From positions 1 through 38,841 of the forward strand of contig JAFTAU010000008.1 of the NCBI GenBank assembly GCA_017455435.1: a stretch of 38,841 bases of DNA, written 5' to 3'. The stretch's first letter is position 1; each line of letters begins with the position of its first letter. Made by a program: the position numbers and the translations under genes. The notes beneath the pieces were generated by a model, which saw only the letters and a list, made by a program, of their open reading frames with translations, was not told the DNA's origin and ran no database searches. The stretch comes from Lachnospiraceae bacterium. Lineage in GTDB: Bacteria; Bacillota; Clostridia; Lachnospirales; Lachnospiraceae. Below are positions 1-8,952 of the stretch, in pieces.

Positions 1-77
1 AGATATTTTGCGAGTTCAACGGAAAGCTTTGTTTTACCCACCGCGGTCGGTCCGGCGATACATACAAGAGGTTTCAT
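1..77 (-). CDS. miaA: tRNA dimethylallyltransferase MiaA, N-terminal fragment (cut by window edge)
   Basis: Only the first 25 codons are inside the window. The peptide begins MKPLVCIAGPTAVGKTKL and carries the P-loop GPTAVGKT at residues 9-16, which is the characteristic start of MiaA. The enzyme transfers a dimethylallyl group to A37 of tRNAs that read UNN codons. The product is the substrate of MiaB, encoded three genes upstream in the same run. The ATG overlaps the mutL stop codon by one base (TAATG), which suggests translational coupling. The gene is too short for the usual ORF cut-off, and the rest lies beyond position 1. Identification rests on the P-loop and on the mutS-mutL-miaA order common in Clostridia. 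Confidence 0.88.
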   Translation of the reverse strand, partial: MKPLVCIAGPTAVGKTKLSVELAKY

Positions 78-1942
78 TACAATATCCTTCTGAACTTTTT
101 GTCCAGCTCGTATTTTCCAAGTTTAATTGCAGTAGGACGACCGTGCGGACAGGTATAAGGATTTTCAAGTCCCAGAAGCTCCATAATCAGTGCGTCGGCT
201 TCTGCGGCTGAGAGGCGGTTTGCGCCCTTGACGGCGGCCTTGCAGCTCATCATGGCTATTTTATCAGTAATAAGCGTGCTCCTGCCGTGACCTGTCTCAT
301 CGGCAATATCGTCCAGCATTTCTATCAGCAAATCTTCTCTGGCGATACCGTAGAGGTTGTCGGGGACGGCGTATACGGCTATCTCTCTTCCTCCGTAGTA
401 CTCTATTTCAAAACCGATTTCTTTAAAAGAGTCAATATTGGAATTGAGCGCCGAAAGCTCTCTGTCGGAAAGCGTCAGAACAATTGGGGGATTGAGCTGC
501 TGGCTTGTATGGGTTTTATTCCTGAAATCACGCATAAACCGCTCATAAAGCACTTTTTCGTGAGCGGCATGCTGGTCGATTATCAAAAAGTCGTCCTTGT
601 ATTCAACCAGCAGATAAGTATCGAAAACAGTTCCGATCAGCTTAAAATAGGGCTTTGCAGATTCAGTGAGGATTTCTCTGAAAAAATCCTCCTCCTGCAT
701 CGACTGCTGCTCCCTCGCCGGTACCGTTTCAAAACTCAAAGTCTCTTTCATTCTGAGCTTTTCAAAAGGCTCTGCATAAGCAGGTTCTTCTGATTCGGGC
801 GTGTCTGACGGCTCATCAGCTGCCGGCGCCGCCTCAGGCTCAGAAGGAGCTGCGGGAATGATATCCTGCTCTTTTTCCTTCAAGACAGGTACAGTCTTCT
901 CAGGTTCCTCATCAGGCTCTGCAGGAATATCAACCGTCCCGGTATATATCAACTCCTTCTCTGAAAGAGTATCTAAAACTGCGTTTTTTACAAAATCATA
1001 TACTTCGTCTTCGTTTCTGAAACGAACCTCCAGCTTTGAAGGATGAACGTTAACATCCACGGCCTCACCGGAAAGCGTTAGGCTGATTACAGCAAACGGG
1101 TACTTGTGCTGCATAACAAACCCGTGATATGCGTCCTCTACAGCCTTTTGCAGGAGTTTGCTCCTGATTGTACGGCCGTTTACCTCAAATATCTCGTAAG
1201 AACGGTTTCCGCGGGAAATAACGGGTTTTCCGATATAGCCTTCCAGACGCATGCCGTCCGTCTCAGCTTCCTTACTTAAAAGAAGTCTTGCTGTGTCCTT
1301 GCCATAGATGGCGTAAATCACATCTTTTTTATTGCCGTTGCCGCTCGTATGCAGCTTTGTCTGATTTCCTGAAGTTATATGAAAAGAAATATCCGGATGA
1401 GCCAGAGCAAGCCTGAAAACAGCTTCGGTAACATTGGCGCCTTCAGTGGAAGCGCTCCTTAGAAACTTTTTTCTGGCGGGAGTATTGTAAAACAAATCTC
1501 TGATAATAAACGTTGTGCCTGCAGGAACGCCAATTTCTTCATAAGAGATTTCTTTTCCGCCCTCTATCACGTATCTGACACCCACCAGTGAATCGGCAGT
1601 GCGGGTAATCAGCTCGCATTTTGCCACGGCTGCGATGCTGGCCAGAGCCTCGCCGCGAAAACCGAGTGATTCGACTCCGAACAGGTCGGAAGCATCGGTT
1701 ATCTTGCTGGTGGAATGGCGCAGAAAAGCGTTTCGGATATCGTCTCTCTCAATTCCTGAGCCGTTGTCAGTAATACGTATAAAAGAAATACCGCCGTCCT
1801 TTATTTCTACGGATATTGCGGTGGCGCCTGCGTCTATTGAATTTTCGACGAGCTCTTTTACGACAGAGCGTGGATTCTCAACCACTTCGCCTGCAGCTAT
1901 CTGATTGATGGTCTCGTCGCTTAGCAGATTGATTTTTGCCAT
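77..1942 (-). CDS. mutL: DNA mismatch repair protein MutL (endonuclease type)
   Basis: 621 residues. The N-terminal GHKL ATPase has the MutL signatures INQIAAGEVVENPRSVVKEL, LVENSIDAGA (31-40) and GFRGEAL (94-100). A proline- and glutamate-rich linker of roughly residues 340-395 follows. The C-terminal dimerisation/endonuclease domain carries DQHAAHEKVLYE (456-467), which matches the metal-binding DQHA(X)2E(X)4E motif, and CPHGRPT (598-604). By family knowledge this MutL nicks the nascent strand after MutS recognises a mismatch, in organisms without MutH. The gene follows mutS with a one-base gap, and its own weak AGGG site sits just upstream of the ATG. No damage to the frame is visible. Confidence 0.97.
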   Translation of the reverse strand: MAKINLLSDETINQIAAGEVVENPRSVVKELVENSIDAGATAISVEIKDGGISFIRITDNGSGIERDDIRNAFLRHSTSKITDASDLFGVESLGFRGEALASIAAVAKCELITRTADSLVGVRYVIEGGKEISYEEIGVPAGTTFIIRDLFYNTPARKKFLRSASTEGANVTEAVFRLALAHPDISFHITSGNQTKLHTSGNGNKKDVIYAIYGKDTARLLLSKEAETDGMRLEGYIGKPVISRGNRSYEIFEVNGRTIRSKLLQKAVEDAYHGFVMQHKYPFAVISLTLSGEAVDVNVHPSKLEVRFRNEDEVYDFVKNAVLDTLSEKELIYTGTVDIPAEPDEEPEKTVPVLKEKEQDIIPAAPSEPEAAPAADEPSDTPESEEPAYAEPFEKLRMKETLSFETVPAREQQSMQEEDFFREILTESAKPYFKLIGTVFDTYLLVEYKDDFLIIDQHAAHEKVLYERFMRDFRNKTHTSQQLNPPIVLTLSDRELSALNSNIDSFKEIGFEIEYYGGREIAVYAVPDNLYGIAREDLLIEMLDDIADETGHGRSTLITDKIAMMSCKAAVKGANRLSAAEADALIMELLGLENPYTCPHGRPTAIKLGKYELDKKFRRIL

Positions 1943-1943
1943 A

Positions 1944-4559
1944 TTAATTACCCTGTTTTCGTTTCAGTTCTTCCTGCCACTCATAAATAAAATTCAGTGC
2001 TTCGATAGGCGTCAGCTCAGAAGGATTAAGCGCCAGAAGCCTTGATTCTATATCATCGGACTTTGGAGCCGGCGAAGGTGCGACTGAGGGCTCGCAGCTT
2101 CTGCCCTCTCCTCTTGCTATCTGACCCGCTCTAACAGTGATATCTGCGTCTGAAAGCTCACTAATCAGTTCTTTGGCACGCCTTAGCACAGCTTCCGGTA
2201 CACCGGCCAGCTTTGCCACCTGAACGCCGTAGCTCTTGTCCGCGCCCCCACGCACAATCTTCCGCAGGAAAACAATGTCATCTCCCTGCTCTTTTACCGC
2301 GATACAGTAATTCTTTACGCCGTCGATGCAGCCCTCCAGCTCCGTCAGCTCGTGATAGTGTGTGGCAAACAGCGTTTTGGCACCGATTATGGAGCGATCC
2401 GCTATATATTCTATGACCGACCAGGCGATTGCCAGACCATCAAAAGTGCTCGTGCCCCTGCCGATTTCATCTAAAATAATCAGGGATTTTTTGGTGGCGT
2501 TTTTGAGTATGGAGGCCACCTCGCTCATTTCCACCATAAAAGTGCTCATTCCGGAGGCAAGGTCATCGGAAGCACCTACGCGGGTGAAAATGCGGTCGCA
2601 TATACAGATTTCTGCTTTTTCCGCCGGGACAAAAGAACCAATCTGCGCCATCAGCACTATCAGAGCCGTTTGTCTCATATATGTGGATTTGCCGGCCATA
2701 TTCGGCCCTGTAATAATGGAAATCAGGTTTTCTCCGGTGTCGAGCAGTGTATCGTTTTCGACAAATCTTCCCCTGCCCAGCATATATTCAACCACAGGAT
2801 GGCGGCCGTTTTTTATATTTATAATACCGTCACTTGTGATATTCGGCTTTGTGTACCCGTTTCTAACGGCGACGTCCGCAAAGGAAGCCAGCATATCCAG
2901 CATGGCCACGGCAGATGCAGTCTTTTTGATGCGTATAACATTTTCGGAAACAATCTGTCTGATATCGGAGAACAGCCTGTATTCAAGGGCAAAAAGTTTT
3001 TCTTCTGCTCCCAGGATGGTGTCTTCGAGCTCCTTAAGGCGCGGCATAGTATATCTTTCGGCATTGACCAGCGTCTGCCTGCGTATATAATCCTCCGGCA
3101 CCATGTCTTTTGAGGAATTTGTAACCTCAAAGCAGTATCCGAATACACGGCTGTATTTGATTCTGAGATTCTTTATTCCTGTACGCTCGCGCTCTTCGGC
3201 CTCCAGCGCCGCCAGCCAGTTTTTACCGTCGGTTTTGGCTTTCCTGAGAGTGTTTACCTCTTCGTTATAGCCGGTTTTGATTATACCGCCTTCATGGACA
3301 GATATTGGCGCGTCCTCCGAGATTCCGTCGCCAATCAGCTTTGTGATATCGGCAAGATCGTCCATCTCGCTGTAGACAAAGCGGATCAAAGGTACATCAA
3401 CATCTCTGAGAAGTGCTTTTATATGCGGTATCATTTCCAGCGACGATGCAAAAGAAAGAAGCTCTCTGGGATTGATACTGCCGTATGAAATCCGGGCAAG
3501 AAGCCTTTCGAGATCTCTGACAGGATTCAGATATTCGCGTATTTCCTCGCGTTGAGCCATGTTTTCAAAGAAATAATCTACGGCGTCCAGCCTGCTGTTA
3601 ATTTCTTTTTCATCAATAAGCGGCTGCTCTATGCTCTGGCGCAGCAGTCTGCCGCCCATAGCTGTCTTTGTGCGGTCCAGAACGAAGGCCAGAGAGCCTT
3701 TTTTTTCTTTGTCCCTGAGAGTATGCGTAAGCTCCAGATTCTTTCTGGTATAGGAATCCAGCAGCATAAAACTTCCGGGTTTGTAAACCGTGATTTCATT
3801 TATATGCCCGAGCGTGGTTTTTTGGGTAGAATCCAGGTACCACATCAGGGCGCCGGCAGCGCTCACTCCGCCCGGATAAAGCCCGAGCGAATATCTGGTG
3901 ATATAATCCTCACCGAAATTTCTCGAAAGAAGCTTTGCGCCCGTGGCAGAGTCCATTGCGGAGTCCGGCAGCTCACTGACAAGAATATGGGAGCTTTCAG
4001 AATACTTTCCGATAGGCAGTTCACTGATAAACAGCAGCTTGTTGCAGACAAGCTCTGCCGGAGCATATTTATCGATTTCGTCCTCAACCTGTCTGGCGCT
4101 GTCTGTCTGAATAACCATAAAAACGCCGGTAGTAATATCGCAGACCGCCATACCGTAGGTCTCGCCTGTATATGCAATACATGCGATATAATTATTGGTG
4201 TCAGCCAAAAGGGATTCGCTGTCCATAACCGTTCCCGGAGTAACGACGCGGATAACTTCTCTTTTTACCAGGCCTTTAGCCTGACGCGGATCCTCCATCT
4301 GCTCGGCTATAGCTACTTTATATCCCTTTTCGACAAGCCTGTTTATATATGAATCGGCAGCGTGAAAAGGTACGCCGCACATAGGAGCGCGTTCCGTAAG
4401 GCCGCACTCTTTCCCCGTCAGAACCAGATCCAGTTCTTTTGAAACTGTCTTTGCATCATCAAAAAACATCTCGTAAAAATCACCCAGACGGTAAAAAAGC
4501 AGACAGTCCGGATATTGTTCCTTTGTTTCGAGATAATGCTTCATCATAGGGGACAGCAT
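1944..4559 (-). CDS. mutS: DNA mismatch repair protein MutS
   Basis: 871 residues, normal for MutS1. The mismatch-reading Phe-X-Glu motif is F28-Y29-E30 in GDFYEMF. The ATPase domain has Walker A GPNMAGKST (618-626) and Walker B LIILDEIG (693-700), followed by RGTSTFDG. A low-complexity stretch before the C-terminal helices (about 815-835) matches the usual linker to the tetramerisation region. MutS binds mispaired or looped DNA and recruits MutL, encoded immediately downstream. The ATG abuts the miaB stop codon with no spacer (TAGATG), so miaB, mutS, mutL and miaA read as one operon. Several long frames on the opposite strand across this gene are shadows. Confidence 0.98.
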   Translation of the reverse strand: MLSPMMKHYLETKEQYPDCLLFYRLGDFYEMFFDDAKTVSKELDLVLTGKECGLTERAPMCGVPFHAADSYINRLVEKGYKVAIAEQMEDPRQAKGLVKREVIRVVTPGTVMDSESLLADTNNYIACIAYTGETYGMAVCDITTGVFMVIQTDSARQVEDEIDKYAPAELVCNKLLFISELPIGKYSESSHILVSELPDSAMDSATGAKLLSRNFGEDYITRYSLGLYPGGVSAAGALMWYLDSTQKTTLGHINEITVYKPGSFMLLDSYTRKNLELTHTLRDKEKKGSLAFVLDRTKTAMGGRLLRQSIEQPLIDEKEINSRLDAVDYFFENMAQREEIREYLNPVRDLERLLARISYGSINPRELLSFASSLEMIPHIKALLRDVDVPLIRFVYSEMDDLADITKLIGDGISEDAPISVHEGGIIKTGYNEEVNTLRKAKTDGKNWLAALEAEERERTGIKNLRIKYSRVFGYCFEVTNSSKDMVPEDYIRRQTLVNAERYTMPRLKELEDTILGAEEKLFALEYRLFSDIRQIVSENVIRIKKTASAVAMLDMLASFADVAVRNGYTKPNITSDGIINIKNGRHPVVEYMLGRGRFVENDTLLDTGENLISIITGPNMAGKSTYMRQTALIVLMAQIGSFVPAEKAEICICDRIFTRVGASDDLASGMSTFMVEMSEVASILKNATKKSLIILDEIGRGTSTFDGLAIAWSVIEYIADRSIIGAKTLFATHYHELTELEGCIDGVKNYCIAVKEQGDDIVFLRKIVRGGADKSYGVQVAKLAGVPEAVLRRAKELISELSDADITVRAGQIARGEGRSCEPSVAPSPAPKSDDIESRLLALNPSELTPIEALNFIYEWQEELKRKQGN

Positions 4560-5954
4560 CTATTCTTCCAACCTTCCGTAGTAATAAAAACCTTTTGATT
4601 CAAGCAGCCTTACCTTTACGATGCGTGAAATCAGCGAAGAATCGCCCTCAAAATGTACCATGATATTATTTGAAAGCCTGCCGGTCAGCATGCCTTCTAC
4701 CCGGGAATCCGCTTCCTCTGTCAGCACCTCGACCACCTTTCCTATGTCGCGTCCGCATACCTCGGAAGTGTTTTTCTGAACAAGCGAAAGCAGCCTGTTG
4801 AAGCGGTCTTTTATCACATCTTCAGGAACCTGAGGCAGTTTCGCCGCAGCGGTCCCGTCACGTTTAGAATATATAAATGTAAAGGCGTTGTCAAATCTGA
4901 TTTTTTTGACGACGTCCAGAGTCTCTTCAAAATCCTCTTCCGTTTCACCGGGAAAGCCCACTATGATATCGGTGGTCAGTGAAATGTCGGGAATGGCTGT
5001 TTTTATCCTGTCCACAAGATCGAGATATTGTTCTTTTGTGTAATGGCGGTTCATTGCCTTTAGAACACGGCTGCTGCCGGATTGCAGAGGCAGATGAAGG
5101 TGCCTGCAAATCTTTTTTGATTCCGCCATAGTCTCTATCAGCTCATCAGACAAATCTTTTGGATGAGATGTCATAAACCTTATGCGTTTTATGCCGTCAA
5201 TCTCTTCTATCTGTTTCATAAGCTGAGCAAAGGTTATGGGATGCCCGAGGTTTTTTCCATAGGAATTGACATTCTGCCCCAGCAGCATTATTTCCACTAC
5301 TCCGTCGTCTGCCAGAGCTTTTATTTCGGAAATAATATCCTCGGGTTTTCTGCTGCGCTCCCTGCCGCGGACGTAAGGAACAATGCAGTATGAGCAGAAA
5401 TTGTTGCAGCCGAACATGATGTTGACGCCGGATTTGAAGGAGTATTTGCGCTTTGAAGGAAGATCCTCCACTATCAGATCCGTATCCTCCCACACGTCAA
5501 ATACTCTCTCACCGGTAGAAAGGTGCGTATAAAGCAGCTCAGCGAGCTTGAATATATTATGTGTGCCGAAAACAATATCCACAAAGGTGAGTTTGTTTCT
5601 GACGTTTTCAACCTCGGCAGGCTCCTGCATCATACAGCCGCAGACAGCTATGACAGTCTCGGGATGGGATTTTTTGTAATGATTAAGATGGCCAAGCCTG
5701 CCATAGAGCCGCTCGTTGGCGTTTTCCCTGACGGTACAGGTGTTATAAAGCACAAAATCAGCCTGTTCGCTGTCGGTTTCCTTATAGCCCGCTTCGGTCA
5801 GTATACCCGTAAGCTTTTCGGAATCTCTGGCGTTCATCTGGCAGCCGAAAGTTACGACGCAGAATGTCAGTCTGCGTCCGAGAGCGGTCTCCTTTTCCGA
5901 AACAAGAGCCCTCAGCTGATCGGTATAAAACTTTTGTCTATCTGATTCTGTCAA
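4560..5954 (-). CDS. miaB: tRNA-2-methylthio-N6-dimethylallyladenosine synthase MiaB
   Basis: 464 residues from a TTG start. The N-terminal MTTase domain has the three cluster cysteines C38 (TFGCQMN), C73 (NTCTV) and C107 (GCMMQ). The radical-SAM cluster is C183-X3-C187-X2-C190 in FGCNNFCSYC, followed by IVPYVRGRERSR. A TRAM-like RNA-binding domain fills about the last 65 residues. MiaB adds a methylthio group to i6A37, so it acts after MiaA from the same operon. The TTG start is supported by an AAAGG about ten bases upstream and by overlap with the TGA of the DUF896 gene (TTGA). No ATG lies between it and the first conserved cysteine block. Confidence 0.95.
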   Translation of the reverse strand: MTESDRQKFYTDQLRALVSEKETALGRRLTFCVVTFGCQMNARDSEKLTGILTEAGYKETDSEQADFVLYNTCTVRENANERLYGRLGHLNHYKKSHPETVIAVCGCMMQEPAEVENVRNKLTFVDIVFGTHNIFKLAELLYTHLSTGERVFDVWEDTDLIVEDLPSKRKYSFKSGVNIMFGCNNFCSYCIVPYVRGRERSRKPEDIISEIKALADDGVVEIMLLGQNVNSYGKNLGHPITFAQLMKQIEEIDGIKRIRFMTSHPKDLSDELIETMAESKKICRHLHLPLQSGSSRVLKAMNRHYTKEQYLDLVDRIKTAIPDISLTTDIIVGFPGETEEDFEETLDVVKKIRFDNAFTFIYSKRDGTAAAKLPQVPEDVIKDRFNRLLSLVQKNTSEVCGRDIGKVVEVLTEEADSRVEGMLTGRLSNNIMVHFEGDSSLISRIVKVRLLESKGFYYYGRLEE

Positions 5955-6178
5955 TTCTTTTTACCTTTATTTCCGTATTTTTCGCCGAGATTAACCCTGC
6001 TTCCATCGGGGTAGACAACGGTGGTTGAGTCCAGAGAGCCTCTGAGATTTTCACGAATCGCAGCGATATACCTGCGGCGCAGCTCCTCGTGTTCGGCTAT
6101 TTCTTCTTCCGTAGCCTTTCCGCCCTGCCTTTTATGATAAAGCTCATTTATTCTTTTTATGTCTGCTTCTGTCAGCAT
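5951..6178 (-). CDS. DUF896 (YnzC family) small protein
   Basis: 75 residues. The sequence ADIKRINELYHKRQGGKAT, the charged helix EEIAEHEELRRRYIAAIREN and the tail LDSTTVVYPDGSRVN match the DUF896/YnzC family of about 77 residues. Family members form a short helical hairpin. B. subtilis YnzC is encoded in an SOS-induced operon, but the molecular role is not established and no LexA site is visible here. The gene overlaps the end of the upstream flavoprotein gene by 7 bases and the miaB start by 4. It is therefore embedded in the miaB operon and probably co-translated. An AGGAG lies about ten bases before the ATG. Confidence 0.88.
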   Translation of the reverse strand: MLTEADIKRINELYHKRQGGKATEEEIAEHEELRRRYIAAIRENLRGSLDSTTVVYPDGSRVNLGEKYGNKGKKN

Positions 6179-7755
6179 GGTCTGTATCTCCTGATTATTT
6201 CTTCGGCAACCTTCATCCCGTCTGCGGCGGCAGAGGTTATTCCTCCGGCATATCCGGCGCCTTCGCCGCAGGGAAAGATGCCGCTTATATTGCTTTCAAA
6301 ATTATCGCCGCGCAGAATCTTTACAGGTGATGAGGTGCGTGACTCTACGCCTGAGAGCACAGCGTCTTCGTCGTCAAAGCACTTGATCTTTTGTCCGAAA
6401 GCCTTTATTCCATCGGCAATGGAAGCATTAATTACGTCGCTGAAAATGCCGCTGACTGAGCCTGCACGAATGCTTCCTTTTATGTCGGGAAGCACTTTCC
6501 CAAAGTCTGGAGTCGGCTTTCCGCTGAGATAGTCTGAAAGACGTTGTACAGGTATGACGCCTCCGCCGGCCTCGCGAGCCGCTTTTTCAATAGCTTTTTG
6601 ATAGCGGAGCCCTGCAAAAATGTCATCAGATCCAAAATCAGACTCATCTACAACTGCTATTACGGCGGAATTTGCGTTCCGGCCGTTTCTGGCCGAAAAA
6701 CTCATACCGTTTATACAAATTCCCTCAGAATCTGTAGACGTATCCACCACATAGCCTCCGGGGCACATACAGAAAGTATATACGCCTTTGCCGGTAATGC
6801 TCTTGTGAGAAAGCTTGTAATCCGCCGCAGGCAGCATCCCGGCATATCTTTCCCCGTACTGGGCAAGATTGATGTCAGACTGCAGATGTTCTATTCTAAA
6901 ACCTGCCGCAAAAGGCTTTTGTGTCATTTGGGCGCCAAGTCCGGACAGCATATGATAAATATCATGGGCACTGTGACCTGTCGCCAGAATAACGCTTTCA
7001 GCCTCAATATTTGAGCTGCCTCCTTCGCCTTCGAGCTGCAGCGTCAAAGGCTTTCCGGGAATAATAGCCGTCAGCTTAGTGCGAAATAAATATTCTCCGC
7101 CGAGCTTGATTATTTCTTCTCTGATTCCTGCCACTACCTTTGCCAGCACATCGCTGCCGACATGGGGCTTATTGGAATATGTTACGCTCCTGTCAGCGCC
7201 AAAGCGTGCAAAGGTTTCAAGGATGAATCTTATACGACCGTCAGGATCCTTTATACCGGTATTCAGCTTTCCGTCAGAAAAAGTGCCTGCGCCGCCTTCG
7301 CCAAAGCATGCGTTTGATTCCGGGTCAAGCGAGCCTGCAGCCCAAAAATGTTCAACGGTCTTTTGTCTTTGCCCGACGGGCTGCCCGCGCTCTATTATCA
7401 GAGGCCTGTAGCCGGCTTTTGCGAGAATGAGTCCTGCAAACATACCTGCAGGGCCGGAACCTATAACAACATGTCTGCCGCTCACACCGGAAGAGCCGCT
7501 CTCAGGCAGGCTGTAAGGCTTTATATCGGCAAGGCTCAATCCTGAGCCCTTTCTTATTCTGCCTGATTTGGCGGGGTCAAGCGCGACCGTATAAACATAA
7601 TGTATATTATCTTTGTCTCTGGCATCGAGGGCTTTTCTGACTATCAGTATATCTTCCGGCTCGCAGAAAATCTTTCGTTTTGCCAGAGCCTCCGGGAGCT
7701 TTTCCTCGCTGTCCGTTATATCCAGTTTTATATTTGATACGATCAGTTTTTTCAT
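6172..7755 (-). CDS. FAD-dependent dehydrogenase-like protein, COG2509 family
   Basis: 527 residues. An N-terminal domain of about 90 residues precedes a Rossmann dinucleotide fold with GSGPAGMFAG at 99-108. It continues with ERGQPVGQR, and CFGEGGAGTFSDGKL, a hallmark of the COG2509 'uncharacterised FAD-dependent dehydrogenase' family. The conserved ATGHSAHD and, near the C-terminus, PCGEGAGYAGGITSAAADG complete the family pattern. Substrate and role are unknown in this family. No signal peptide is visible, so it is probably cytoplasmic. It lies two bases after another flavoprotein gene and overlaps the DUF896 gene. The pairing of two orphan flavoproteins may simply be shared transcription. 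Confidence 0.88.
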   Translation of the reverse strand: MKKLIVSNIKLDITDSEEKLPEALAKRKIFCEPEDILIVRKALDARDKDNIHYVYTVALDPAKSGRIRKGSGLSLADIKPYSLPESGSSGVSGRHVVIGSGPAGMFAGLILAKAGYRPLIIERGQPVGQRQKTVEHFWAAGSLDPESNACFGEGGAGTFSDGKLNTGIKDPDGRIRFILETFARFGADRSVTYSNKPHVGSDVLAKVVAGIREEIIKLGGEYLFRTKLTAIIPGKPLTLQLEGEGGSSNIEAESVILATGHSAHDIYHMLSGLGAQMTQKPFAAGFRIEHLQSDINLAQYGERYAGMLPAADYKLSHKSITGKGVYTFCMCPGGYVVDTSTDSEGICINGMSFSARNGRNANSAVIAVVDESDFGSDDIFAGLRYQKAIEKAAREAGGGVIPVQRLSDYLSGKPTPDFGKVLPDIKGSIRAGSVSGIFSDVINASIADGIKAFGQKIKCFDDEDAVLSGVESRTSSPVKILRGDNFESNISGIFPCGEGAGYAGGITSAAADGMKVAEEIIRRYRPC

Positions 7756-7757
7756 TT

Positions 7758-8951
7758 TCAGATAAAACTTCTTCTGCTGCCTGTATCAAGCGCTTTCCAT
7801 CTTTCTATGTCGGCATCGGTAAAAGTTCTTTTATACTCGGCTCCGGCCGCCGCGCAGCCTGCGAGGAAGCCGCTCGCCCATGCAAAATGCAGATTGTATC
7901 CGCCGCATTTTCCGTCAACATCCAGCATCTCTCCGGCGATAAAAAGTCCTTTTGCTAATTTTGATTCAAAAGTCAAAGGGTCAATCTCGCATATTGGAAT
8001 TCCGCCCCGCGTCACCTGTGCGCTTTCAAAACTCCTTTTACCATCTAATTTTACAAAATAGTGCTTTGGATGTCTTTCCATGAGCATTATATCAAACAGC
8101 GCAGCAAGCTTTTTAGGGAAAAAAGCTGTCAGGGGCGTTCCTGAAAGCAGGGCCGTATCAAACTCTTCTTCGTCTGTTTCGGGAATAAAATCAAAAACCA
8201 GATACTGCTCTTTTGCACTGCCCAGAAAGCGGCTGATATTCATGACAGGGACGCCGGAAGCGCCGTAGCTGGTGAGTTGAACTTCACCTTCGGATTCACA
8301 AAGGATTTCGTCATTTGTAAGTATAGAAGCTTTTGCTCTGGTGCGGATGCCGGCAGCGCTGCAGAGGATATCTGAAAACAGGACACCTGTCAGTGCAGCA
8401 GACAGTTCATTAATACTGTGTCCAAATGATTTTGCTATATCATAGGCACACAAAGCGCCGGTTGCGCCGGCCGGGCTCCCGGCAGCCAGTATGACTTTAT
8501 CCGCCTCATATGAATAATCTTCGCAAAACACTTTAAATCCGCTTTTGAAGCTTTCTATATGCGTCACTGCGGCATTTGTGTGGATGCTCACTTTCAGCTT
8601 TTCGCATTCCCGCAAGAGAGCGCTAAGGACGGTAGCGGCTTCTTCGCTGCGCGGATAAACAAAGCCGTTTTTTATAGACGGATAAACGCCGATAGATTCA
8701 AAAAAATCTATTGCGTCATACGCTCCGAAATTATCCAGTAAAGGCTCAATAAAGCCCTTGTTTTCATCGTAATAAGAACCGGGGCAGACTGATAAATTAG
8801 TATAGTTGCATTTTCCGCCTCCGGAAGCCAGAATTTTGGCGCCGGTTTTTCCTGAGGCTTCGAGCAAGGTCACCTTTTTACCGGCGCGGGCTGCAGCTAT
8901 TGACGCAGCAAGTCCTGCGGCTCCTCCGCCTATAACCAGAACTTCAGACAT
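7758..8951 (-). CDS. HI0933/YhiN-family flavoprotein (NAD(P)/FAD-dependent oxidoreductase)
   Basis: 397 residues, the usual length. The N-terminal FAD-binding motif is VIGGGAAGLAASIAAARAGK (GGGAAG at 8-13), followed by the family block TGAKILASGGGKCNYTN. The family motif VTRGGI and the C-terminal block GEMLDVDGKCGGYNLHFAWA are both present. Members bind FAD, and the reaction is not established for most of them; the database label 'aminoacetone oxidase' rests on weak evidence. The gene starts one base after the flippase stop codon and ends two bases before the next flavoprotein. Confidence 0.9.
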   Translation of the reverse strand: MSEVLVIGGGAAGLAASIAAARAGKKVTLLEASGKTGAKILASGGGKCNYTNLSVCPGSYYDENKGFIEPLLDNFGAYDAIDFFESIGVYPSIKNGFVYPRSEEAATVLSALLRECEKLKVSIHTNAAVTHIESFKSGFKVFCEDYSYEADKVILAAGSPAGATGALCAYDIAKSFGHSINELSAALTGVLFSDILCSAAGIRTRAKASILTNDEILCESEGEVQLTSYGASGVPVMNISRFLGSAKEQYLVFDFIPETDEEEFDTALLSGTPLTAFFPKKLAALFDIMLMERHPKHYFVKLDGKRSFESAQVTRGGIPICEIDPLTFESKLAKGLFIAGEMLDVDGKCGGYNLHFAWASGFLAGCAAAGAEYKRTFTDADIERWKALDTGSRRSFI

Positions 8952-8952
8952 A

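Noticed and set aside
2362..4352. Long plus-strand open frames of 242 and 266 codons across mutS
   Set aside because: They are antisense shadows of a fully conserved MutS reading frame, have no ribosome site and their translations look like no protein family.
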